A stretch of DNA of 64,000 bases. Origin: Labrenzia sp. THAF82 (GTDB taxonomy: Bacteria; Pseudomonadota; Alphaproteobacteria; Rhizobiales; Stappiaceae). The translations under genes were made by a program, and so were the position numbers. The notes under the pieces are model-generated. The model ran no database searches and was not told the origin of the DNA. It was given only the letters and a program-made list of their open reading frames with translations. Positions 19,104 through 29,700 of the stretch are shown here, piece by piece. The stretch is from positions 3,500,501-3,564,500 of the forward strand of contig NZ_CP045354.1 in assembly GCF_009363435.1 (NCBI RefSeq). Direction: 5' to 3'. Each line of letters begins with the position of its first letter. Position 1 is the stretch's first letter.

Positions 19104-20285
19104 ATGGACGTTGAAACTTCGCTTTCCTGGCGTGGTCCCTATTGGTATGCGGGGCGACGTCCAAGGCGAACCAATGTCGGGGACGATCCGGAAGATCTGG
19201 ATGTTTCCCTTCATGACATGTTTGCGCGCGGCAATACCCTGCCGACAGGACTTCCGGCCGCCATCGTTGTCGACATTTCCGAACTTGAGGAAGCCGAACG
19301 GGATCCGTTTTTCAGCTGGCTTTTAAACGAGATCTCCAAATTGCCGTGTGAAGTTCCCTTTTACGTCCTGACCGGCAGTGAAGATGTATTGCCCGATGAT
19401 CTGCCGGCAACTGCAATTATTGATCGGGTCGTGCCGGATGACGTGTTGATTATGTTGATCTGCATTCATCAGCGCGCAATCTTGCGGTCTGAGGAGGCTC
19501 AGCTGCGAAGAAGGGTTTTTGGCCGTATTCCGGGGTTTGGAACCGCTCCGCACCACAGCGGAACGAGCAGCCTTATGGTGGTAGGTCTCAGCGGCCGTTT
19601 TCTGGAATGGCAAGACGCCAGTGACGACAAGGTTGAAGTCGTCGGAGCCTTTGACGGCAATATGGCGGTAGAATTCATGTCTCAACGCGCCTTTGACGCG
19701 GTTGTTGTAGACGCTCCCTTTGATGATGCGATTGACTATATGCAGCAAATTCGAAGAGATGCCCGGTTTGCCGGTTTGCCTGTCTTGGCGGTTTGCGAAC
19801 GTGAAGAGGATTTTGTGCTACTGTTTCGGAACGGTGCCTCTGATGTGCTCGCCGGAGAAAACCGAAAGGAAACGCTGAGTCGGAGATTGAAAGCTGCCAT
19901 CCGGTTCGGAAAACGGCGCCGGCTTGCCGATCGGGTGCTTGCTGAAAGTCATGTCTGGTTGCGGCAACAGGTCAATCACGGCGGCCTCGGTGTTGAGTAT
20001 TACACAAACTATCTTGAATCCTGCAGCAACGCTTTGGCCGTTCGAGGTCTCGATCTATGGGAAATGAGGCTTCAGCCTGAAAACTTCGGTTTGACCGTAT
20101 CCAGTGATTTCAATCTCGAAGAGATCAATGCAACCCTGCTATCGGTTGCTGACGCCACGAGCCGGGACGAGGATTTGGTTTGTCTGGTGAGGGACTTCGG
20201 CCCGGTGGCGGTCCTGAAAAACGAGGCAGGGACTGAAAGGCTTCAAAAACGCATTAACTCGATCTTGAGTCATACTGTTCTTTGA
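19104..20285 (+). CDS. Pseudo-receiver (CheY-like) domain protein of unknown function
   Basis: 393 aa soluble protein. Residues about 45-130 (AIVVDISELEEAERDPFFSW) and about 155-265 (VVGAFDGNMAVEFMSQRAFD, AVVVDAPFDDAIDYMQQIRR) look like two degenerate response-regulator receiver folds; the phospho-acceptor context is not canonical. The C-terminal part (about 290-390), with LEYYTNYLES, slightly resembles a degenerate GGDEF region, but this is weak. ATG 19104 is preferred over GTG 19098. It starts 9 bp after the AMP-ligase-like gene and probably shares its transcript, which suggests a non-enzymatic sensory or scaffold pair. Confidence 0.6.
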   Translation: MDVETSLSWRGPYWYAGRRPRRTNVGDDPEDLDVSLHDMFARGNTLPTGLPAAIVVDISELEEAERDPFFSWLLNEISKLPCEVPFYVLTGSEDVLPDDLPATAIIDRVVPDDVLIMLICIHQRAILRSEEAQLRRRVFGRIPGFGTAPHHSGTSSLMVVGLSGRFLEWQDASDDKVEVVGAFDGNMAVEFMSQRAFDAVVVDAPFDDAIDYMQQIRRDARFAGLPVLAVCEREEDFVLLFRNGASDVLAGENRKETLSRRLKAAIRFGKRRRLADRVLAESHVWLRQQVNHGGLGVEYYTNYLESCSNALAVRGLDLWEMRLQPENFGLTVSSDFNLEEINATLLSVADATSRDEDLVCLVRDFGPVAVLKNEAGTERLQKRINSILSHTVL

Positions 20286-20379
20286 ACCTTGATTGCCACA
20301 AGATTGCCCCGAAATTGGGGTTGGCATATCCGTTTCAGGCGTTAGCCTTTGTTGAACGACACTCATGTTGGATGGATGA

Positions 20380-21054
20380 ATGACCGATGTTGCCCCTTTG
20401 ACCGTCGATGTGGTCTCCGATGTCATGTGCCCCTGGTGCTATATCGGCAAGAGACGGTTGGAGGCAGCGATCAGATCCGTTCCGGATTTGGATGTATTGG
20501 TTCGCTGGCATCCGTTTCAACTCGACGCCACGCTTCCCAAGACAGGAAAAGACCGGCAAAAATACCTTAGCGACAAATTTGGCGGCCTGGACCAGGCAAA
20601 TGCCTTTTACAGCCAGATCAAGGCAGCTGGACTTGAGGAAGGAATTGACTTCGCATTTGATGCCATCAAGCTGTCGCCGAACACGCTGGACTGTCACCGT
20701 CTCATTCTGTGGTCTCGAGCAGATGACCTTCAGGACGAGGTGGTAGAGCGGCTTTTCAAAGCCTATTTCCTTGATGGAGAAGACCTGACGAAATCGGAGA
20801 CGCTCGTCAGGATTTCAGACGAGGCAGGCATGGAATCTGACCTGGTCGAGCAGCTTTTTGAAACGGATTCCGATCTGGACAAGACCATTGCTCAAATTGG
20901 CAAGGCGCAAGAATCTGGGATTACCGGGGTGCCGTGTTTCATCATTGATGGGCGGTTTGTATTGGCTGGTGCTGAAAAGGCTGAAACCATTGCAGCAGCG
21001 TTGAAACATGCGGAGGAAACACGCACGTTTCCGGAAACTGAATCCGTAAACTGA
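20380..21054 (+). CDS. DsbA-family oxidoreductase, FrnE/2-hydroxychromene isomerase-like
   Basis: 224 aa cytosolic thioredoxin-fold protein without a signal peptide. The CPWC active site is in DVVSDVMCPWCYIGKRRLEA near residue 20, and a cis-proline region GVPCFIIDGRF lies near 185, with an insertion of helices between. This is the FrnE layout. FrnE-type proteins act in thiol-disulfide exchange or oxidative stress; the substrate is unknown. The bidirectional terminator at 21075 follows. Confidence 0.87.
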   Translation: MTDVAPLTVDVVSDVMCPWCYIGKRRLEAAIRSVPDLDVLVRWHPFQLDATLPKTGKDRQKYLSDKFGGLDQANAFYSQIKAAGLEEGIDFAFDAIKLSPNTLDCHRLILWSRADDLQDEVVERLFKAYFLDGEDLTKSETLVRISDEAGMESDLVEQLFETDSDLDKTIAQIGKAQESGITGVPCFIIDGRFVLAGAEKAETIAAALKHAEETRTFPETESVN

Positions 21055-21074
21055 CCTACGCTACGGCTGGACGT

Positions 21075-21104
21075 AAAAAAGCCCCGCGATGACGCGGGGC
21101 TTTA
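21075..21104. terminator. Bidirectional terminator between frnE-like gene and eno
   Basis: An eight-pair GC-rich stem (GCCCCGCG with CGCGGGGC), loop ATGA, has six A on the left and a T-rich run on the right. It lies between convergent genes. Confidence 0.92.
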
Positions 21105-21128
21105 TTATTTTTGCTGTTCAGAACAGTT

Positions 21129-22445
<1,317 letters not shown>

Positions 22446-22509
22446 TCAGGTGTTGGAACCGGCAATGCTGATAGCCTGTAGAAAGGCTTAGGGGTCGGAG
22501 CAAAGCTCC

Positions 22510-22542
22510 AAAAAGACAAAGGCCGCACTTTTCGGCGCGGCC
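22510..22542 (-). terminator. Terminator downstream of kdsA
   Basis: Read on the minus strand, GGCCGC pairs with GCGGCC around a loop containing GAAAAG, followed by TTTGTCTTTTT. It lies 7 bp past the kdsA stop and separates kdsA from eno. Confidence 0.8.
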
Positions 22543-22548
22543 CAAACA

Positions 22549-23400
22549 CTATTCGGCTGCAACAGCCGGTGACTTCACGACGGCATCAAGTGCCTGCAGC
22601 TGTTTCAACAAAGCTTCCAACTTGTTGAGCGGCACCATATTCGGTCCGTCTGATGGTGCTTTGTCTGGATCTGGATGTGTCTCAATAAACAAACCGCCGA
22701 CACCTACGGCAACCGCCGCACGAGCAAGAACAGGAACCATTGTCCTGTCGCCACCTGTGGATGCTCCCTGCCCGCCTGGTTGCTGCACGGAATGAGTGGC
22801 GTCGAACACGACCGGAGCCCCTGTCTGCGCCATGATTGGCAGAGCTCTCATGTCGGTTACGAGAGTGTTGTATCCGAAACTGGCGCCCCGTTCAGTCAAG
22901 AGAACATTCGGATTGCCGGATCCTGTGACCTTGGTCAGAACGTTTTTCATGTCCCAGGGTGCAAGGAATTGTCCCTTCTTAACGTTGATGACCTTACCTG
23001 TCTTTGCTGCGGCAACCAGCAAATCTGTTTGCCGGCAGAGGAACGCCGGGATCTGAAGCACGTCGATCACTTCGGCGACGGGAGCGCATTGCTCGGCAGC
23101 ATGAACGTCAGTGATGACGGGAAGCCCGAACTTCTCTTTGACCTCTGCAAAGATTGGGAGAGCTTCGCTCAATCCGACACCTCTTCCACCTGAGAGTGAG
23201 GTCCTGTTGGCTTTGTCAAAGGAACTCTTATAGACCAACCCGATGCCGAGGCGGTCGGCAATGTCTTTGATTGCCTCGGCGCATTCCAATGCATGAGCAC
23301 GGCTTTCCATAGCGCACGGCCCGGCAATCAGACTGAACGGGGCTGAATTGCTGAACGTTACGTTTCCAACAGATACTTCACGATTAGGCTCGGACATCAA
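22549..23400 (-). CDS. kdsA: 3-deoxy-D-manno-octulosonate 8-phosphate (KDO-8-P) synthase
   Basis: 283 aa enzyme condensing PEP with arabinose 5-phosphate, the first committed step of KDO synthesis for LPS. Motifs: [69 protein letters not shown] and FIETHPDPD. The GPCAMES segment has Cys where E. coli KdsA has Asn, which places it in the metal-dependent class. Upstream (23401-23788) is divergent from galU. Confidence 0.96.
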   Translation of the reverse strand: MMSEPNREVSVGNVTFSNSAPFSLIAGPCAMESRAHALECAEAIKDIADRLGIGLVYKSSFDKANRTSLSGGRGVGLSEALPIFAEVKEKFGLPVITDVHAAEQCAPVAEVIDVLQIPAFLCRQTDLLVAAAKTGKVINVKKGQFLAPWDMKNVLTKVTGSGNPNVLLTERGASFGYNTLVTDMRALPIMAQTGAPVVFDATHSVQQPGGQGASTGGDRTMVPVLARAAVAVGVGGLFIETHPDPDKAPSDGPNMVPLNKLEALLKQLQALDAVVKSPAVAAE

Positions 23401-23788
23401 TCACCACTTTTCAGCACAAGACGGCGCGGATCGCGCATGTCTAATACAACTTTGGCCGCGGACAGGATTCCGGCATTGCATAACCTTCTTTTGCATCGGC
23501 TGCAACCACGGTCCGCACCAGCCAAGTCTTGGAAGATCCGGCGGAATAGGCACCCGCTGATCCCGCCCTTTCCAAGCTTGAGATCAAATCTACAACCGGC
23601 AAAAATATTGCGTTGCACAAAAATGAAATCGACAAATGTTTCGTACAGTCATATTCTCTTTCCTGCAAAGATCGACATTCAGAAGATAACCCTTTGTTAG
23701 CGATTTTAGATCCGTAGTTTGAACAATGGGGCCGCACAGAGGCCTCATCGTTTCAAAAGCAGCTGACGCAAAGCATTGGAAGGCAAAA
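23401..23788. other. Divergent intergenic region kdsA/galU
   Basis: 388 bp between two divergent envelope-sugar genes. It must hold both promoters. Several short open frames cross it on both strands, but none has a convincing start, ribosome site or recognisable product; the one ending at 23397, overlapping the kdsA start, is probably chance. The galU-proximal part is A/T-rich (around 23620-23720), as expected for a promoter. No RNA gene was recognised. Confidence 0.5.
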
Positions 23789-24682
23789 ATGAAGAAGCCA
23801 ATTCGCAAGGCCGTGCTCCCTGTCGCCGGTCTCGGGACAAGATTTCTGCCGGCCACCAAGGCCGTGCCGAAGGAAATGCTCACAATTGTTGACCGGCCAA
23901 TCATCCAGTACGTTGTCGATGAAGCAAGAGCGGCTGGAATTGAGCACATTGTTTTTGTGACCGGGCGCAACAAGCATGTCATCGAGGATCACTTCGACAT
24001 GGCATACGAGCTTGAGGACACCCTCCGATCCAGGAACAAGGATGCTGCGCTCGACCTGTTGGAGAAACACCGGCCTGAGCCTGGTTCCACAAGTTTCACC
24101 CGCCAGCAAGCGCCCCTTGGGCTTGGGCACGCGATATGGTGCGCCCGAGATATTATTGGCGATGAACCATTTGCGATCCTGCTACCAGATGTGATTATCA
24201 AATCCCAGGTCAGTTGCCTCAGACAGATGGTTGATCTGTACGACCAGACAGGCGGCAATGTGATCGCTGTTGAGGAAGTTCCGGAAGATCAGACCCATCA
24301 ATATGGGATTGTCGAGCTTGCCGAAAAGATCAACGACAATGCCAGCAAGATTTCGAATATGGTTGAAAAACCTGCACCGGGCACCGCACCTTCAAACCTG
24401 ATGATAACTGGCAGATATATTCTACAGCCCGAAATTTTTGAACTTTTGTCAAACCAGACCAAAGGCGCTGGCGGCGAGATTCAGCTGACTGACAGTATGC
24501 TCTCCATGATGAAAAATCAGTCCTTTGCATCGCTCAAGTTCGAAGGCCGAAGCTACGATTGCGGCAGTAAACCGGGCTTTCTGTCAGCTAACATCGCATT
24601 CGGAATGGACGATCCTGCTCTTGCGGAAGAATTGGTTCCATTCATGAAGGAAATGATCCGGCAGCCACTGGCCGCTGAATAA
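23789..24682 (+). CDS. galU: UTP--glucose-1-phosphate uridylyltransferase
   Basis: 297 aa nucleotidyltransferase making UDP-glucose. It starts MKKPIRKAVLPVAGLGTRFL, followed by PATKAVPKEMLTIVDRP, the GalU signature, and later VEEVPEDQTHQYGIVE and PGTAPSNLMITGRYIL. The open frame begins at 23726, but ATG 23789 is the family start. Its product feeds the next gene, a UDP-sugar dehydrogenase, although a terminator lies between them. Confidence 0.96.
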   Translation: MKKPIRKAVLPVAGLGTRFLPATKAVPKEMLTIVDRPIIQYVVDEARAAGIEHIVFVTGRNKHVIEDHFDMAYELEDTLRSRNKDAALDLLEKHRPEPGSTSFTRQQAPLGLGHAIWCARDIIGDEPFAILLPDVIIKSQVSCLRQMVDLYDQTGGNVIAVEEVPEDQTHQYGIVELAEKINDNASKISNMVEKPAPGTAPSNLMITGRYILQPEIFELLSNQTKGAGGEIQLTDSMLSMMKNQSFASLKFEGRSYDCGSKPGFLSANIAFGMDDPALAEELVPFMKEMIRQPLAAE

Positions 24683-24736
24683 AAGCGGCCAGATTGCCTG
24701 CGGGCTTGAAAAGACTTCAAAGAACGGATTAGGACT

Positions 24737-24776
24737 GAGCCGGATCACCAACAGGTGGTTCGGCTCTTCCATTTTT
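24737..24776 (+). terminator. Terminator downstream of galU
   Basis: A 13-pair stem (GAGCCGGATCACC with GGTGGTTCGGCTC, two G-T wobbles) closes an AACA loop, with ATTTTT a few bases after. It sits 12 bp before the start of the dehydrogenase gene, which argues that any start for that gene at 24755, inside the hairpin, is wrong. Confidence 0.82.
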
Positions 24777-24787
24777 CAGGAACCTCC

Positions 24788-26092
24788 ATGATTTCTCGTA
24801 ATCTTTCCCAGCTCAAGATAGCCGTTATCGGTCTTGGATATGTCGGCTTACCGGTGGCTGTCGCGTTTGCTGGGAAAGGCTACGATGTTCTTGGCTACGA
24901 CATCAGCCAAGGCAGACTTGATGAGTTGAAAGCTGGAAGCGACAGCACAGCTTCGGTTTCGACGGCAGAGCTCAACCAGCACTGCCTGTCTTTTTCCTCA
25001 GATGAGGCATTACTCAAAGACTGCGATGTTTTTATCGTTGCGGTTCCCACGCCTGTGGATGACGCAAAACGACCGGACCTGACACCTTTCAAAGGTGCCG
25101 CTGAAACTGTCGGTCGCAATATGAAGCGCGGCTCAATTGTCGTTTTTGAATCGACGGTTTTTCCCGGGGCAACCGAAGAGGTTGCCGTGCCCCTGCTTGA
25201 ACACGCGTCACAGCTAACTTTGCATGATGGATTTGAAGTCGGGTATTCGCCCGAACGAATAAACCCGGGCGATGGCCAACGCGGATTTTCTGACATTACC
25301 AAGATTGTTTCCGCGTCTTCTGAAACAGCCATAGAAATCCTCGCAGACCTCTATGGCAGTGTGGTCAGTGCCGGCATACACAAAGCCCCTTCTATCAAGG
25401 TGGCGGAAGCGTCCAAGGTTATTGAAAACACTCAACGCGATCTGAACATCGCATTGATGAACGAACTATCGATGATGTTTCACCAAATAGGGATCGACAC
25501 TCGAGATGTTTTGGCCGGGTCCGCGACGAAATGGAATTTTCTACCGTTTCAACCCGGATTGGTCGGTGGCCACTGTATCGGGGTAGATCCCTACTACCTC
25601 ACCCACAAGGCACATGAAATCGGTATGACGCCGCAAGTAATCCTGGCTGGCCGAGGTACCAATGAAGCGATGCCTGGATTTGTTGCCGGGAAGGTCATCC
25701 AGGAAAGCGTGAAGCTCGGTCAGCCGATGCCGCTGAAAATTGCGGTTCTCGGAATTACCTATAAAGCTGACGTTCCAGACACTCGAAATTCGAAGGTCGT
25801 GGACCTGATACGCGAGCTTGAGAAGTTCGGTGCTGAGGTTCTCGTACATGATCCACTCGCCGATCATGATCAGGTCAGGGAAGAATATGGCATCGACCTG
25901 AGCGATCTTGATCAGCTACAAGAATCACATGTTGTGGTACTTGCGGTTCCGCATACGCAATTTTTACAAGGCCATGATGGCTGGCAGATGACGACCTCGG
26001 TTTTGAAAAACAGCACGGGCCTTGTTGCAGACATACCAGCTGTTCTTGATCGCGAAACTGTGCCTGACAACGTAACGCTGTGGCGCCTTTGA
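24788..26092 (+). CDS. Nucleotide-sugar dehydrogenase (UDP-GlcNAc/GalNAc 6-dehydrogenase type, WecC/TviB/WbpA-like)
   Basis: 434 aa NAD-dependent enzyme oxidising the C6 hydroxyl of a UDP-sugar to a uronic acid for surface polysaccharide. N-terminal Rossmann motif KIAVIGLGYVGLPVAVAFAG at about 8-27; VAVPTPVD; GYSPERINPGD (typical of the WecC/TviB branch rather than Ugd); and a catalytic cysteine in GLVGGHCIGVDPYYL near 261. The C-terminal UDP-binding domain has GITYKADVPDTRNSKV. ATG 24788 gives the normal start. The exact hexosamine substrate is not decided by sequence alone. Confidence 0.9.
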   Translation: MISRNLSQLKIAVIGLGYVGLPVAVAFAGKGYDVLGYDISQGRLDELKAGSDSTASVSTAELNQHCLSFSSDEALLKDCDVFIVAVPTPVDDAKRPDLTPFKGAAETVGRNMKRGSIVVFESTVFPGATEEVAVPLLEHASQLTLHDGFEVGYSPERINPGDGQRGFSDITKIVSASSETAIEILADLYGSVVSAGIHKAPSIKVAEASKVIENTQRDLNIALMNELSMMFHQIGIDTRDVLAGSATKWNFLPFQPGLVGGHCIGVDPYYLTHKAHEIGMTPQVILAGRGTNEAMPGFVAGKVIQESVKLGQPMPLKIAVLGITYKADVPDTRNSKVVDLIRELEKFGAEVLVHDPLADHDQVREEYGIDLSDLDQLQESHVVVLAVPHTQFLQGHDGWQMTTSVLKNSTGLVADIPAVLDRETVPDNVTLWRL

Positions 26093-26275
26093 TTTTTCAA
26101 GCTTTTTTAGAATCGCAACCGAGTAAAAACAGGAAATTATTGACGTCTTTATTATTATTATTTCGTTTTCGGCAAAAGAAGACTGCCTGTTGACGTCGGG
26201 GATTACTCTCATTTTGCGATCTGGTTAAACAATTGCGCCGTATACTGATCGGGTTCAGAAAAGGAGACACCGATC

Positions 26276-26710
26276 ATGGCTCAAACTCGTTTCTGGAAGA
26301 CAGCGGCAGCTGCGGGTCTTGGCGCTCTCTTATGTCTGGGCGCCGCACAGGCTGAGGAAGCGCCAGACAGTGGCGTTTTCCAAAAAATCATCAAAAACCA
26401 GATGACAGCCTTTGCCTCCGGGAATGCCAAGGCGGCCTTCTCTTTCGCCACTAACTCTCTTCAGCAGCAATTCCAGACGCCTGAGTTTTTCATGGAAATG
26501 GTGCGTCAGGGATACCAACCGGTGTTCCGGCCCAAGAGCGTTACCTTTGGGCAATCCAAGATGACGAAGCTGGGGCCAACCCAGGAAGTTTACGTTACTG
26601 GACCCAAGGGTAAAAACTGGCTTGCGCTCTACAGTTTCGAAAAACAGGACGATGGCTCCTGGCGCATATCAGGCTGTTACCTGACCAAGTCAGACGGGAT
26701 TTCTGCTTAA
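26276..26710 (+). CDS. DUF4864 secreted protein
   Basis: 144 aa exported protein. The signal peptide (FWKTAAAAGLGALLCLGAAQ) is followed by AEEAPDSG. The mature domain has FQKIIKNQMTAFASGNAKAA, FSFATNSLQQQFQTPEFFME and a C-terminal DGSWRISGCYLTKSDG, matching DUF4864, a family resembling the NTF2/SnoaL fold. The function is unknown. A good ribosome site (AAGGAGA) lies 9 bp before ATG. It converges with tgt. Confidence 0.85.
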   Translation: MAQTRFWKTAAAAGLGALLCLGAAQAEEAPDSGVFQKIIKNQMTAFASGNAKAAFSFATNSLQQQFQTPEFFMEMVRQGYQPVFRPKSVTFGQSKMTKLGPTQEVYVTGPKGKNWLALYSFEKQDDGSWRISGCYLTKSDGISA

Positions 26711-26749
26711 TCCGGCAGGATCAGCGTTGTCGTTGTCATCACGGCGGGT

Positions 26750-27901
26750 TTAGTGCGCGGGAATATCACCCCGCGCCCAATCTTCCTTGGTTCTTGAATA
26801 GAAGTCGTCAAAGTGACCCGCCTCGATGGCATCACGCATGCCCTGCATGAGGTGCTGGTAGTAAGCAATGTTGTTCCAGGTCAACAGCATACCTGCGAGC
26901 CCTTCCCCCGATCGAACCAGGTGATGCAGATAGGCCCTGCTGTAGATGCTGGAGGCTGGGCAACTGCTCTCGTCATCGAGTGGCCTTGGATCGTCCTGGT
27001 GACGCGCGTTTTTTAGATTGACCTTGCCGAAACGGGTATAGGCCAAGCCGTGTCGGCCAGCCCGCGTTGGCATAACGCAATCGAATTGATCAATACCGCG
27101 CTTGACACTTTCAAGAAGGTCATCAGGAGTGCCCACTCCCATGAGATACCGAGGCTTGTCAGTCGGCATGACGGGTGTCGTGATGTCGAGCATACTCAAC
27201 ATAACTTCTTGTGGTTCTCCTACGGCAAGCCCTCCGACTGAGTATCCTTCAAAGGGCATTTTCCCGAGTTCCTGTGCGGATCGGATCCGAAGGTCCGGCT
27301 GATCGCCACCTTGCACGATTCCGTAAAGTCCTTGCCCTTTTTGGGGACCGCTCATGTCTTCAAACTGCCTTCGGGAACGTTCTGCCCACCTAAGCGACAG
27401 TTCCATGGCGCGCTGCACCTCTTCTTTCGGGCTTGGAAGTTTGATGCATTCATCAAGCTGCATCTGAATATCCGATCCAAGCAAGCCTTGAATCTCGACC
27501 GAGCGTTCCGGTGTCAAGTGATGCTTGGAACCATCGATATGACTTTGAAAACGGACGCCGTCTTCATCCAGTTTGCGCAGTTGAGCGAGAGACATCACCT
27601 GAAATCCGCCACTGTCGGTTAGGATCGTGTGCGGCCAATTCATGAACTTGTGCAATCCGCCAAGTTTTTCGACCCGCTCGGCCGTTGGTCGAAGCATCAG
27701 GTGGTAGGTGTTTCCAAGGACAACATCCGCACCGGTTTCACGCACCTGTTCGGGATACATGGCCTTGACCGTCGCCTGTGTGCCCACCGGCATAAAGGCA
27801 GGAGTGCGGACCACGCCGTGTGGTGTTGTAATTTCTCCCCGACGCGCCATTCCGTCGGATGAAATCAACTTGAAACCAAACCTTTTGTTCTGCTCGGTCA
27901 T
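26750..27901 (-). CDS. tgt: tRNA-guanine transglycosylase (queuine tRNA-ribosyltransferase)
   Basis: 383 aa TIM-barrel enzyme exchanging G34 for preQ1 in GUN tRNAs. Visible: [26 protein letters not shown] with the substrate-binding aspartate, [17 protein letters not shown], and the catalytic aspartate in [12 protein letters not shown]-like sequence (here [17 protein letters not shown]). The C-terminal zinc site is unusual: the CxCxxC of the family reads SSCPASS, keeping only the middle cysteine, with the following YSRAYLHHL intact. ATG 27901 gives the family start, 7 bp from the queA stop. It is the last gene of the coaD-ppi-ppi-queA-tgt block. Confidence 0.96.
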   Translation of the reverse strand: MTEQNKRFGFKLISSDGMARRGEITTPHGVVRTPAFMPVGTQATVKAMYPEQVRETGADVVLGNTYHLMLRPTAERVEKLGGLHKFMNWPHTILTDSGGFQVMSLAQLRKLDEDGVRFQSHIDGSKHHLTPERSVEIQGLLGSDIQMQLDECIKLPSPKEEVQRAMELSLRWAERSRRQFEDMSGPQKGQGLYGIVQGGDQPDLRIRSAQELGKMPFEGYSVGGLAVGEPQEVMLSMLDITTPVMPTDKPRYLMGVGTPDDLLESVKRGIDQFDCVMPTRAGRHGLAYTRFGKVNLKNARHQDDPRPLDDESSCPASSIYSRAYLHHLVRSGEGLAGMLLTWNNIAYYQHLMQGMRDAIEAGHFDDFYSRTKEDWARGDIPAH

Positions 27902-27908
27902 GATGTTC

Positions 27909-28982
27909 CTAAACCGCGCCTTGCTGCGGAAACAGCAAAGAGGCGTCGCCATAGCTATAGAAGCGATAGTTTTGTTCAATCGCGTGTTGGTATGCGGTGC
28001 GCATTGTCTCAAGCCCGGAAAACGCCGACACAAGCATGAACAACGTAGATCGCGGGAGATGGAAATTGGTCATCAAAGCATCGATCGCGCGGAAGTGATA
28101 ACCGGGAGTAATGAAGATTGCGGTCTCACCGGCAAACGCGGTTATTTCACCCGTGATCTGGGCAGAGCTTTCCAGAATACGCAATGAGGTCGTTCCGACA
28201 CTGACAACTCTGTTGCCCCGCGCTTTTACAGCCCTCAGCGCTTTGGCAGTTTGTTCTGAGATCGCTCCCCACTCGGCGTGCATCTTGTGGTCGCTGGTGT
28301 CTTCTGCTTTCACCGGCAGAAACGTTCCGGCACCGACATGTAGCGTCACGCGGTGCTGTTCCACACCTTGCTGCGTTAATGCTTCCAGAAGATCCGGCGT
28401 AAAATGCAGACCGGCGGTTGGGGCTGCTACAGCGCCGTCCTTTTCGGCAAATATTGTCTGGTAGTCTTTGCGATCCTGTTCATCTTCTCCGCGTTTTTGG
28501 GCGATGTAAGGTGGCAGAGGAATGTGCCCTACGGCCGCGATGGCCTCGTCAAGTGCGGGACCGTCTCTGTCAAAAACGAGAAGAACTTCACCACCGTCGG
28601 CTTTTTCCGCAACTTCTGCAGTCAATCTTGCCCCAAATCCTTCGAATAGGATGGTGTCGCCAACTTGAAGTTTCTTTGCCGGACGGACAAAAGCCTTCCA
28701 GCTGTTTGAAGCAGTCCGCATATGGAGGGTTGCGCCCACTCCAGCGCTGATGTCACCGCGCAATCGTGTCCCTTCAAGTTGCGCAGGAATTACGCGCGTG
28801 TCGTTGAATACAAGAGCATCGCCGGGCTTCAATATATTGCTCAGATCCCGTACGCCCTTATCGGATAGCGGGAGGTTTTCATCGGGTTTGACAACAAGCA
28901 TACGTGCCGAATCCCGCGGCCTTGCCGGACGCAATGCGATCCGCTCGTTTGGGAGGTCAAAATCAAAGGTATCAACGCGCAT
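27909..28982 (-). CDS. queA: S-adenosylmethionine:tRNA ribosyltransferase-isomerase
   Basis: 357 aa enzyme adding the epoxycyclopentanediol moiety to preQ1-tRNA. It starts [20 protein letters not shown], then [32 protein letters not shown] and [15 protein letters not shown], all QueA landmarks. It is directly upstream of tgt (7 bp), so two consecutive steps of queuosine synthesis are coupled. Confidence 0.97.
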   Translation of the reverse strand: MRVDTFDFDLPNERIALRPARPRDSARMLVVKPDENLPLSDKGVRDLSNILKPGDALVFNDTRVIPAQLEGTRLRGDISAGVGATLHMRTASNSWKAFVRPAKKLQVGDTILFEGFGARLTAEVAEKADGGEVLLVFDRDGPALDEAIAAVGHIPLPPYIAQKRGEDEQDRKDYQTIFAEKDGAVAAPTAGLHFTPDLLEALTQQGVEQHRVTLHVGAGTFLPVKAEDTSDHKMHAEWGAISEQTAKALRAVKARGNRVVSVGTTSLRILESSAQITGEITAFAGETAIFITPGYHFRAIDALMTNFHLPRSTLFMLVSAFSGLETMRTAYQHAIEQNYRFYSYGDASLLFPQQGAV

Positions 28983-29125
28983 GACGCTCAGATTGTTCGC
29001 TAGTCTTGAGTTTCTGAATTACGTGCACAGCACCGCTTGAGGTGAACCGGACAAGATCAGGTCAGCGGCTCATAAAGGGCGATCGAGATCCGGTCAACAC
29101 AAGGAACCCAATTCCGGCACCAGTT

Positions 29126-29157
29126 AAAACGGCGCGGCATATTCTGCCGCGCCGTTT
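29126..29157 (-). terminator. Terminator downstream of the cyclophilin pair
   Basis: A 13-bp perfect stem (AAACGGCGCGGCA with TGCCGCGCCGTTT) has a five-base loop; on the minus strand it runs into TTTT. It lies 27 bp past the ppiB-like stop and suggests queA-tgt also has its own promoter in 28983-29125. Confidence 0.82.
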
Positions 29158-29183
29158 CACTAAAAAAACTGCAAATTCTGGTA

Positions 29184-29657
29184 TCAAGCCGCGTCGGCGG
29201 CGACTTTCAACGACACGATGTTGTCGGGATCGACCACTGGTTCGCCGCGTTTGATCTTGTCGACATTGTCCATGCCGTCGATTACGACGCCCCAAACCGT
29301 GTACTGACCATCAAGCCAAGGTGCATCGGTGAAACAGATGAAAAACTGGCTATCGCCTGAATTGGGATCCATGGCACGGGCCATGGAACAAGTGCCGCGG
29401 ATGTGTTTTTCCTGGCTGAACTCGGCCTTCAGTTTTTGACCGGAACCGCCGGTGCCTGTTCCTTGCGGACAACCGGTCTGGGCCATGAAGCCATCGATGA
29501 CCCGGTGAAACACGATGCCGTCGTAAAAGCCTTCGCGGACAAGTTCCTTGATCCGGGCAACATGCGTCGGCGCAAGGTCGGGTTTCAATTCGATAACGAC
29601 CTGACCCTGGCTGGTTTCCATGATCAATGTGTTTTCGGCATCTGCAATTTCTGCCAT
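29184..29657 (-). CDS. Cytoplasmic peptidyl-prolyl cis-trans isomerase (cyclophilin, PpiB-like)
   Basis: 157 aa without a signal peptide. Cyclophilin core: FYDGIVFHRVIDGFMAQTGC with the catalytic Arg, GTGTGGSGQKLKAEF, GTCSMARAMDPNSGDSQFFI and WLDGQYTVWGVVIDGMD. ATG 29657 follows AAGGAGTGAATGAA. It lies 43 bp after a closely related periplasmic paralogue; the two arose by duplication, and one has kept a signal peptide. Confidence 0.93.
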   Translation of the reverse strand: MAEIADAENTLIMETSQGQVVIELKPDLAPTHVARIKELVREGFYDGIVFHRVIDGFMAQTGCPQGTGTGGSGQKLKAEFSQEKHIRGTCSMARAMDPNSGDSQFFICFTDAPWLDGQYTVWGVVIDGMDNVDKIKRGEPVVDPDNIVSLKVAADAA

Positions 29658-29700
29658 TTCATTCACTCCTTGAGTCCTAAACAGGGCGTTGTTAAGCAGA

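Noticed and set aside
23397-23618. 73-codon frame overlapping the kdsA start on the same strand
   Set aside because: Overlap resembles coupling, but the sequence is not protein-like, has no ribosome site and matches no known neighbour of kdsA.
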